The notes beneath the pieces were generated by a model. It was given only the letters and a program-made list of their open reading frames with translations, was not told the DNA's origin and searched no databases. A DNA stretch of 64,000 bases from an uncultured Ruminococcus sp. (GTDB taxonomy: Bacteria; Bacillota_A; Clostridia; Oscillospirales; Ruminococcaceae), in NCBI GenBank assembly GCA_900315975.1, contig ONBA01000010.1, positions 4,993-68,992 on the forward strand. Direction: 5' to 3'. Shown here one piece after another: positions 44,401-52,700 of this stretch. Position 1 is the stretch's first letter. Each line of letters starts with the position of its first letter. Position numbers and translations under genes: made by a program.

Positions 44401-47400
44401 AGGTTGCGGAGGGTACTCTCCCGAAGGAAGCTCTTGCAGGTGAAAGTGTACAGGTAAGAGTTTCTGCGGTCGATACGGCAGGTCTCGTTTCCGAGTACAA
44501 GGAAGTTAAGTTCACTGTTGATAATTCGGCAACCAATATCAAAACTCTAAAGGCAGAGCAGGTCGCAGACCACATCTCCGTAACATGGACAGGCGAGGAG
44601 AATAAGCTCTCACTCGGCTACTATGTATACAAGAAGGCGAATACAGGTTCATGGCAGAAGATAGGCTCTCTTGCTGTTGACGCTGAAAAGAACGGCGAGT
44701 ATGAGTTCACAGACTACAGCGTTAACGCTCCCGGAACAGTTACATATAAAATAGAAGCTTGCAGCTCGAATGGTATGGTAACTTCTAAGGAGACTTCTCC
44801 GCTGAATATCTACACTAACCCCGAGGCTTCGCTCAATGTTGAGAATACTCAGCAGGTAGGCGTTGAGTACGTTTACGATGCTACAGGCTGCCGTGACTAC
44901 TACGGTATCAGTTCTATCAGCATAAACTTCGGCGACGGCAGCTCCGACAGTGATACATCGGCTGCAACAGCTAAGTTCATTCACAAGTACACTGAAACAG
45001 GCGTGTATACAGTTACCCTCACCTGCACAAATGAGCAGGGTCTCACATCTACTATAGAGCAGCAGATAGAGCTAATTGAGCGTACACTCATCGGACAGAG
45101 CGAAGTTGTTGTAAGAACTACTGACGGCAAGAATGCTTCCGGTATCAATGTTTACATCGACCTCGGTACACCTCGTCAGAAGAAACTCAGAACCGATTCA
45201 AACGGACGTGTTTTCTTCAATACTGCCGCAGGTATACATACTATCGGCGTATTCGGCGACGGCTATCTCCCTGCTGAAAAGGAGTGCACTATCCTCGCAG
45301 GAAGCGGAAACAGATACGATATCACAGTTACTGAAAAGGACATAGTTACAGCTGATTTCAAGGTCGAGCGCATGAAGCTTGACGAAATAAAGGCGGCAGG
45401 TATCGACATAACTGCTCCCGAAAATCAGCACATCGTTGAGGTCGAACTCAATCTTACATATAAGGCTCATGAAAAAAACAAGGGTAAAGCTAAATTCTAC
45501 GTCAACAGCAAGGGCGGCGTATTAGGCGGCGGCTTAGGTCTCTTTGGCTGGGGCGGCAGCTGGGGCGGAAGCGGTACCGGCGACGGAAGTGTCACAAAGC
45601 CTGTATACGTTAAGATAAACCCCGAAACAAACAAGGTAGATACCCTCATCACAATGACAGTTCCGATAAATGCAAGCTTCCTCAAGGAATTCTTCCATGC
45701 AAGCCTTACTGTTATCAATAACGCTGATGAGCAGTACACTATTTCAGATAATCAGGTTAAACTCAACCTCCCTGACGGACTTACACTTGTAGATTGTCCG
45801 GCAAGTGCTCCGGAAGTTGTTGACTTCGGTACACTCGCAGGTCAGGAGGTAAAGGATATCGACTGGATAATCCGCGGCGATAAGAAGGGTACATACAATA
45901 TTTCCGCTTCTTACTCCGGATTCCTTGACAGATTCAATGAAAAGCTTGAGGCTGAATTCAAGCCTGAAGACCCGATAACTGTTTACGGCGAAGAGGCTGT
46001 TTCAGTTGATGTTATAGTTCCCGAGCAGCTTTTCAACAACAGATTCGAGTTTGAAGTAACTCTTACAAATAACTCGCCTGTTGATATCTACTGCCCGAAT
46101 ACTGACGTAGGCGCTATAATTTCAAGTGCATTCGGCAATGAGACTCTGACTTACCCGATAATCTATCAGAGAAGCATTAAAAAGGACGGCAGATATATCC
46201 ATATCCTTGATGCAGATGAGCCGAATCTTGAAACTCTCAGACCCGGTATGACGTACAGCGTAGTATATGTTGCAGAGAGTGTGTTCTATGGTATTGAAGA
46301 ACTCGGCAAAGACGCATTCTATGAGAGCAGACTTGATGTAGTAAGCGGTACTATAAAGGTGCTCAACGATTCGAGAATACCGGTTTCTCTGCATATAGTT
46401 CCTAATAAGGACTTCATTATCATTGATAAGATAGTTGAACTTGAATATGACCCCGAAACACAGTTCGTCCTCTTCGTAACAGGCGGCAAGCACGAGAAGA
46501 CTCTTGAAAATGCTCATGTTGTTTACGGCGAACAGGACGCTCTCACAAATGAATTCGGCTATGTCGTTTTTGACCTTCCCGAGGAAGGTGCCCCGCTTGA
46601 AAATATGACAATAAAAAGCGGCGGCTATCAGGTAAGAGAGATACTTGGATATGACGGCTATCTCTCAGGTATCGACACTATTAACCTTAACCCCGACGGC
46701 GATGAGGAAGAAGATGAAGACCCGCCGGCACCCGGTCACGCTACAGTTGCACACAGACTCCCGACCGGTGAAATTGCGGCTCCCGGCATTGCAGGCGACC
46801 CCGAAGACGATGTTTACGAGGGTAAGAACTTCTTTGGCGAAATGGAATTCGGCGATGACTTTGAAGTTACTATTGCTGAAGATATCCCATTCATAGGCGG
46901 ACACAGCCTCGGAATAAAGAATATCAATCTCCCGATAAAGGGCGGAGTTGATGATGAAGGTTTTGCTTACCTCAAATTCGGCGAATTCCCTGAAGAACCC
47001 AGATGGACTAACAAGTCGCAGGAAGATCTGGACAAGGAAGAAAGATTCATTCAGGAAGAATTCAAAGAAGCCTGCGATATTATGAATGAGTACCGCGGCA
47101 AGTCGTTCAGTGATGTTGCTGATAAGGTAAAGCAATCTCCTAATCCGTTCAAAGACACTACATATGATGTAAAGTTCAGCATCTATGGAGCGGTTGCGGC
47201 TCATTACGACCCGAAAAAAGGACTCAAGCAGTGCATCACAGAAGGCGGAGTTGTTTTCCGCGGAAACATTGAAGTAAAACTTGAAGCAGAAGTAGGCTGG
47301 GATACAACTATTCTCGTTGCATCTTTGGTTCCTGTTGCTCTTGAAGTAGGTCTGAGCGGTGAAATTACCGCAAATGCTTCATTCACTATGGAGTGTGTAG

Positions 47401-49754
47401 GAGCAGGTGAAATAGACTTCACAGGTAAGCTCGTACTTTCAGCTGATGTTAACGGCGAAGTATTTGTCGGCTTGGGCGTTTCAGGCGCAATTGCGGCTGG
47501 TGCTTACGGCGGACTTGGCTTAGAGGTTGAGGTAACTCCGATTTCTATGGTTCCTGATGATATGGGACTTAACAAGATAACGTTCAAGTATGACGTCGGT
47601 GTAAGAGCGTATGTCGGACCGTTTGAGTACAAGAAGAGTTTCCTGAGTGACGGAGAGATAGAACTCTATCCGGGTGACGATGACGACGATAACTCGGCAG
47701 AAGGTGAACAGCTTCACGCTTCTATCTACAATCAGAATCTTTACAAGCTCGCTCCTGTAAAGGCTGACAGCACTTGGACCGGCGGCAAGACTGCTGTTGA
47801 AAGTAAAAACGGCTACCTCCCGCTCAGTGTATTTGCTGAAAATGCAAACGATTTCACACAGGCACAGTTTGCAGTAGTTGACGGAAAGCTCGTTCTTGTA
47901 TACCTCGACAGCGACAGCAAGCGCGATGCTGCAAATGCAATAACACTCAAGTACAGCGTACTCGATGAAAAGAACGGCTGGAGCACTCCTGCTCAGGTCG
48001 ATGCTGACGCTACAGGTGATTATGCACCTTATCTCTGGTCAGACGGCAAGGAGATGTACCTCGTATATCAGAATTCTGCAAATGGTCTCACAGAGAAGTC
48101 GGCAGTAACAGACTGGACAGCTGCTCAGAATATCGCAGTTTCAAAGTTCGATACTGAAAAGCTTGCATTCTCAGAGCCTTCACTCATCACAGACGACAGC
48201 GTATACGACAGAGCTCCTGCTATCGCAGCAGCCGGCGGCAGCGTATATGCAGTATGGGTGGCAAATACCGATAATAACTTCTACGGCGCAAACAATACAA
48301 ATACTATCATGTACTCAGAGCTTGGCGAGAGCGGCTGGACTGCTCCTGCTGTATTAGCTTCGGGACTCGGCTCAGTAATTCAGCTCACAGCTGAAGAACA
48401 CAACGGCGAACTCTACACAGTTTATATCACAGATTGTGATAATAACCTCGCAACAGATAACGACAGAGACCTTCGTGTTCATAAACTTGGTGACAAACAG
48501 GGTCACTTTATCGCATCAGGCAAGGTTTCGTCGGCAGTATTTGCAAAGGCTGCGGGCGATGAGAACAGCTGTCTCTACTGGCAGCAGGACGGAAATATCA
48601 GACGCAGTGAAAACTTCACAACTTCAACTGTTCTCTTTGATGAGGATGAACAGGCAGTTGCAAGCGGATTCTCTATCGCAGGCAACCGCATACTCTGGAC
48701 AAAGGCTGACGGCAATAATGCTTCAAATCTCTACGAGTCGGTTTACAACAGCGAAACAGGCAAGTGGGGCAGAGCAGTCAAACTCACGGAGCAGGATAAC
48801 TACATCGAAGGTGTCAATGCAGTTGAATTCGGCGGTGACATACTTGCAGTAATGAACCGCAAGAGCGTTTCCGTAACAGCTGATACAGTTGACAGCACTA
48901 ACAGCGTAGTTTACACTACTATCAAAGATATTGAGGACGTTGCACTTACAGACATCTACTTCAATCAGAATAATTACAAGTCCGGTGAGGAAGTTCCTGT
49001 GAAGCTTTCGATTCTCAACAAGGGCGATAAGCCGGTAGAATCTGTACACGTAAATGTTACTGATAAAGCAGGCAAAAAGGTGTTTGACAAGGTTGTTGAA
49101 GCTTCTATCGCTGAAAATGAGACAGCTTCTATCTACACCGACTTAGTCCTTGACCCGACAGAATATAATATCACTGTCAATACTGCAAATGATACAGATA
49201 CCTACACCGATGACAATACACGTACTCTGAGTGCAGAGTTCAGCGTTATGGAGGTGTCCGCAAAGAAGAAGGATAACAACACCGTTACAGTTACTGTTGC
49301 AAACAACGGTACAGCTGCCGGTAAGGAGGAACTTTCAGTTGCGGCATATCCGTCAGGAGAAGTGCTTGATACAATCGAAACTGATGAGATAGCACCCGGT
49401 AAGAGCGTTTCACTCGACATTGACCTTACAAAGTATCCCGACACAGCCGGCTCTATAACTGTAAACGGCAAGAATGACCCCATCGGCGCTTATATCGCTG
49501 ACGCTATGAGCGGCGTTTCATCTGTCATTATCGGTGACGTTTCAGGTGACAGAAAGGTCAACTCTATCGACGCTTCAGCAGTGCTTGAAGAGTATTCATC
49601 ACTTGCTACCACAGGTAAATCGGGTCTCACAGCCGCTCAGAGAAAGGCTGCTGACGTAAACGGTGACGGCAAGATAGATTCAAAGGACGCTACTGAGATC
49701 CTTGCTATGTATTCAAACGCAGCAACAGGCGGTTCCTCAAATGTCAATAAGTGA
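41472..49754 (+). CDS. Giant multidomain secreted protein with dockerin- and cohesin-like modules
   Basis: The start is ATG 41472 after TGGAGG. The 2,760-residue protein has a signal peptide (1-33), then a dockerin-like region (about 41-98, GDVNGDGKTNQSDVEALYAF) and a cohesin-like domain (about 115-235, CVPGEQVSVDVNI, then LDFDSSLSLVSV). FN3/Ig-like modules run to about residue 1,110. A PKD domain (near 1,150, NFGDGSS), a carboxypeptidase-regulatory-like domain (about 1,210-1,290) and a Gly/Trp-rich stretch (about 1,350) follow. After beta-rich regions and an acidic linker (about 1,745) come a hydrophobic beta region (about 1,900-2,075), a probable propeller (about 2,115-2,485), CARDB-like repeats and a C-terminal dockerin (about 2,687-2,755). 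No catalytic motif was found. Likely an extracellular scaffold or adhesin. Confidence 0.85.
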   Translation: MSSRFKRSLSGLMAVVTAASMSQLAPLYTAAEELAQSLKVEFTSGDVNGDGKTNQSDVEALYAFLGKSAGKAAADSKFDVYKDGNVDVRDLLALRKLADGEKPTAPENEASGDTVKIEVGSAECVPGEQVSVDVNIVDWDQDLGAAEFYLDFDSSLSLVSVKTTGDYKYVTDGNVVKLYGLSGLEDVYRGTVATLTFDVPDTAYGDYDVKVKSCAVYNDGFQSLKPSTKVGLIAADVTERPLYLTPSYVNSKSLRMTWSMPYCSGELEGYIVYRDGKEIVRTKDTSYYDTSLETGKKYVYEVQAYGADNYLSAKSKAVTAVPQGPVINAVTFPDGADTIGGDKTEVRVAMEKTVDAKAYELSYVDLQGEKQVIFSGENAALSATDIRWNIKDVPTGEYTVTFSVTDKDGETAEKSVKVNVDTTAPEKVFGFDVFEGEKEMKLTWGIAAEAKVTGYNIYRRTETGAYSLFKHIDGRETLEYVDKDLAEGDIYFYMMCAVDKYGKEGIYSDEKSAAAKGDETSPEVTLFLPENGKVLSHFVNLSIKADDNVGVASVAAFISTDDGTTWEKLFEGKGASSSYSFDTTKYKDTKVKIKALAYDYAGNESNGLVHLYAVDNAGPAKVADVRAVAVTDVTASIAWNDVPDDDFSYFTAKYYPSDDNKAVRTASTSSTLGVNLSNLTPDTEYTIEVAAVDIYNNIGEYSEPFTFTTVSDTNAPIISYINPEPAYFNKSIPLSISALDDHSTASVTIQASQSNEEGAKWTDVAVIKNENGGSSFTASYALDLADYKDGKLFVKAFAVDAAGNTGVESPVYAYIVDKTAPTAPTAFKASSDANSIELTWEAYEEKTESARFSLYRSDKEDGEYTKILDRVDYLNYFDRDAEPGNTYFYKLTAIDAAGNESAMSKAVSAVLKEDKEAPEIVSIAPGDGSIVSSVYNTVSVLASDNVKLASILMEYRLTDDAAYKKFAEVSDINDYCKVAEGTLPKEALAGESVQVRVSAVDTAGLVSEYKEVKFTVDNSATNIKTLKAEQVADHISVTWTGEENKLSLGYYVYKKANTGSWQKIGSLAVDAEKNGEYEFTDYSVNAPGTVTYKIEACSSNGMVTSKETSPLNIYTNPEASLNVENTQQVGVEYVYDATGCRDYYGISSISINFGDGSSDSDTSAATAKFIHKYTETGVYTVTLTCTNEQGLTSTIEQQIELIERTLIGQSEVVVRTTDGKNASGINVYIDLGTPRQKKLRTDSNGRVFFNTAAGIHTIGVFGDGYLPAEKECTILAGSGNRYDITVTEKDIVTADFKVERMKLDEIKAAGIDITAPENQHIVEVELNLTYKAHEKNKGKAKFYVNSKGGVLGGGLGLFGWGGSWGGSGTGDGSVTKPVYVKINPETNKVDTLITMTVPINASFLKEFFHASLTVINNADEQYTISDNQVKLNLPDGLTLVDCPASAPEVVDFGTLAGQEVKDIDWIIRGDKKGTYNISASYSGFLDRFNEKLEAEFKPEDPITVYGEEAVSVDVIVPEQLFNNRFEFEVTLTNNSPVDIYCPNTDVGAIISSAFGNETLTYPIIYQRSIKKDGRYIHILDADEPNLETLRPGMTYSVVYVAESVFYGIEELGKDAFYESRLDVVSGTIKVLNDSRIPVSLHIVPNKDFIIIDKIVELEYDPETQFVLFVTGGKHEKTLENAHVVYGEQDALTNEFGYVVFDLPEEGAPLENMTIKSGGYQVREILGYDGYLSGIDTINLNPDGDEEEDEDPPAPGHATVAHRLPTGEIAAPGIAGDPEDDVYEGKNFFGEMEFGDDFEVTIAEDIPFIGGHSLGIKNINLPIKGGVDDEGFAYLKFGEFPEEPRWTNKSQEDLDKEERFIQEEFKEACDIMNEYRGKSFSDVADKVKQSPNPFKDTTYDVKFSIYGAVAAHYDPKKGLKQCITEGGVVFRGNIEVKLEAEVGWDTTILVASLVPVALEVGLSGEITANASFTMECVGAGEIDFTGKLVLSADVNGEVFVGLGVSGAIAAGAYGGLGLEVEVTPISMVPDDMGLNKITFKYDVGVRAYVGPFEYKKSFLSDGEIELYPGDDDDDNSAEGEQLHASIYNQNLYKLAPVKADSTWTGGKTAVESKNGYLPLSVFAENANDFTQAQFAVVDGKLVLVYLDSDSKRDAANAITLKYSVLDEKNGWSTPAQVDADATGDYAPYLWSDGKEMYLVYQNSANGLTEKSAVTDWTAAQNIAVSKFDTEKLAFSEPSLITDDSVYDRAPAIAAAGGSVYAVWVANTDNNFYGANNTNTIMYSELGESGWTAPAVLASGLGSVIQLTAEEHNGELYTVYITDCDNNLATDNDRDLRVHKLGDKQGHFIASGKVSSAVFAKAAGDENSCLYWQQDGNIRRSENFTTSTVLFDEDEQAVASGFSIAGNRILWTKADGNNASNLYESVYNSETGKWGRAVKLTEQDNYIEGVNAVEFGGDILAVMNRKSVSVTADTVDSTNSVVYTTIKDIEDVALTDIYFNQNNYKSGEEVPVKLSILNKGDKPVESVHVNVTDKAGKKVFDKVVEASIAENETASIYTDLVLDPTEYNITVNTANDTDTYTDDNTRTLSAEFSVMEVSAKKKDNNTVTVTVANNGTAAGKEELSVAAYPSGEVLDTIETDEIAPGKSVSLDIDLTKYPDTAGSITVNGKNDPIGAYIADAMSGVSSVIIGDVSGDRKVNSIDASAVLEEYSSLATTGKSGLTAAQRKAADVNGDGKIDSKDATEILAMYSNAATGGSSNVNK

Positions 49755-49766
49755 GGGAGGTAAATC

Positions 49767-52700
49767 ATGAAGAATATCAATAAAAATATACTTTCTGCTG
49801 TACTCAGCGCTTCGCTGACTGTTACATCTATACCGTTCTGCGGTGTGGGGACAGTTGCGGTTGACAATGCGGAAGATATAACAACTCCCGGCAGCAATGC
49901 TGCCGGCGAGTCCGCCCCGGCGGAGAATATCGCATTGCCGTTTGAGTCTGCTCCGAAAACGGCAGGGGAGACTGCTGAGGCATCAAAGCCTGCTTTTACA
50001 TACACTAAAGACGATGAAGGCAATGCATCGATTACCGCTTATAACGGCACTTCCACGGAAGTTGTGATACCTTCTGAGATAGACGGCATTCCTGTAACAG
50101 CTATAGGAAGCAGTGTGTTTATGGATAAGGCTATAACCTCGGTAACTATTCCTAAGGGAATAAAAACTATCGGCACAAACGCTTTCCGCAACTGTGACCA
50201 GCTAAAAGAGGTAGTAATTCCGGATACAGTCACAGCTATCAGCGACGCCGCTTTCTATAACTGTAATAATCTTGTGTCGGTTACAATGTCAAAGGGTATC
50301 AAGACTATCGGCTCAAGTGCATTCGCTGAGAATCCTTCGCTTATCGCTATAGAGCTTCCGGCGGGTACAGTATCAGTCGGAAACGGAGCTTTCAATAACT
50401 GCGATTCGCTCACACGTATTATCCTTCCTGATAATATACAGCTCGGCAACAACGCTTTTGCATACTGTGACGAACTTGAATACCTGAGTCTGCCTGATAA
50501 TGTGGTATTCGGTGAATCCGCATTCTATAACTGCAAAAAGCTCAATAAGGTCGTATTTGAGGGAAAAACAGCTGCACTCGGTAAAAGCACTTTCCATAGC
50601 TGTGAAGCATTGCAGTATGTTGTATTCCCTGAGGAGCTTAAAGCAATACCTGACAACTGCTTCTACGATGACTATGCTATAAAGTCGATATCGCTTCCTG
50701 CAACAGTAGAAACTATAGGAAAAGAGGCTTTCCGCAATTGCCGTAATCTTGCTGCTATACAGCTTCCCGACGGTGTAAGTCTTGATTCATCTGCATTCAG
50801 CTCCTGCTCAAAGCTTGCAGAGGTAAAATTTGCCGGCAGATGTGAAGGGATAGGTTCAGGCTGCTTCAACGGCACTGCTATAAAGGAAATAAATATTCCT
50901 GATGGTGTAAAGGAACTCGGCAGCAATGCGTTTGCTAACTGTGGCAGTCTTGCTTCTGTCAGCTTCGACGGCAAACCTGAAACTATCGGCGGCGGTGCAT
51001 TCTACAACTGTTCGTCGCTCAAGAGCATAACTATTCCCGATACGGTTACAACTCTCGGAAATCTTGTTTTTCAGGATTGTGCGGCTCTTGAATCTGTGAC
51101 TATACCGGACTCCGTTACAAAGGTCGGATACGGAATATTCCTTTCGTGCAAGGCTCTTACAGACGTTAAACTTTCAGCTAATATCACTGTTCTTACAGAC
51201 GGCGAATACGGATTCTTCCAAAACTGCAAGTCACTTAAAACAGTAAAGCTTCCTGCTAAGCTCACTTCACTCGATTCGGGTGTTTTCCGCGACTGCACAT
51301 CGTTAGAGAGTATAACTGTTCCTGACGGTGTAACATCTGTTCCGGCATATGCATTCTATAACTGCCCTGCACTCACTGAGGTCAATATGCCTTCAGGCAT
51401 TACTTCTATCGGTACACAGGCATTCGCAAGCTGTACTGCGCTCAAGGAGATAGTTCTTCCTGCAAGTCTTGAAACTGCCGGAGAGAGCATATTCAGCGGC
51501 GATAAGTCACTTGAGAAGATAACTCTTCCTGAGAAGATGACAGTTATCAGCAAGTCTATGTACGCAGGAATGAACGCTCTTAAAGAGGTCGTTATTCCCG
51601 ACGGTGTTACTGAGATAGGCGAAGGCGCATTCCGCGGCTGTGCTGTACTTGAAAAGGTAACTATCCCGAAGAGCGTTATTGCTATTGGCAATGCGGCATT
51701 CTATGACTGCAAGGCACTTGATAATCTTACACTTCCTTCGGGCATCACAGAAATCAAAGCTGAGACCTTCAGAAACTGTATATCACTCAGCAGTATCACT
51801 ATTCCGTCAGGAGTTACAACAATAGGCACAAGTGCATTCAACAACTGCGATTCACTCACAAAGGCTGAGGTGCCGAAGGGTGTGACAACTGTTGGAAGCT
51901 GGGCATTTTCGGAGTGCGACAAACTTTCAGAAGTATCTCTTCCGGACGGACTTGAAAAAATAGGAGAGGGTGCATTCTCTACCTGCCCTGCTATCACTGC
52001 TATAACTGTTCCGGATTCAGTAACAGAACTTGGCGGAGCAGTATTCGAGTTCTGTTCAGCACTTGAAAACATTACTTTGTCAAAGAATATAACATCTCTC
52101 CCGAACAGATACTACGGCTGGTACAGCAGTTCTCACAACGGTATGTTTGAGGGTTGTAAGTCGCTGAAAAAGATAGTTATTCCCGAGGGAGTAACAAGTC
52201 TCGGATATGAGACGTTCAACGGCTGTACCGCTCTCACGGACGTTACTCTTCCGAAAACTCTTGAATCAGTAAACGGTCAGGAATTCTGCGGCTGTAGTGC
52301 ACTTGAAACTATAACCCTTCCTGCGGCACTTAAATCTATCAGCTATGAGATGTTCGTAAACTGTAAATCACTAAAATCCATTAAGTTTGCAGAAGGTTCA
52401 GAGCTTTCAAAGATAGACTCGCGTGCATTCGTCAACTGTGAATCTCTCAGCGACATCACACTTCCTGAGACGGTTGAATCTATCGGATATGAAGCTTTCT
52501 ACAACTGTACAGGACTCGAATCTATCAAGCTTCCTGACTCTGTAAAAGGAATGGATTACAGGGTATTATGCAACTGCACAAACCTCAAATCTGTCAATGT
52601 GCCTGCTTCTCTCGGAGTTATTCCTGAAAGTGCATTTGCAGAGTGTGCGGTACTTGAAAAGGTAACATTTGCAGAAAAGTCTTCGCTCACAGCTGTTAAC

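Noticed and set aside
46665..47204. 179-residue minus-strand frame inside the giant protein gene
   Set aside because: No promoter, terminator or ribosome binding site; the plus-strand frame is continuous and modular.
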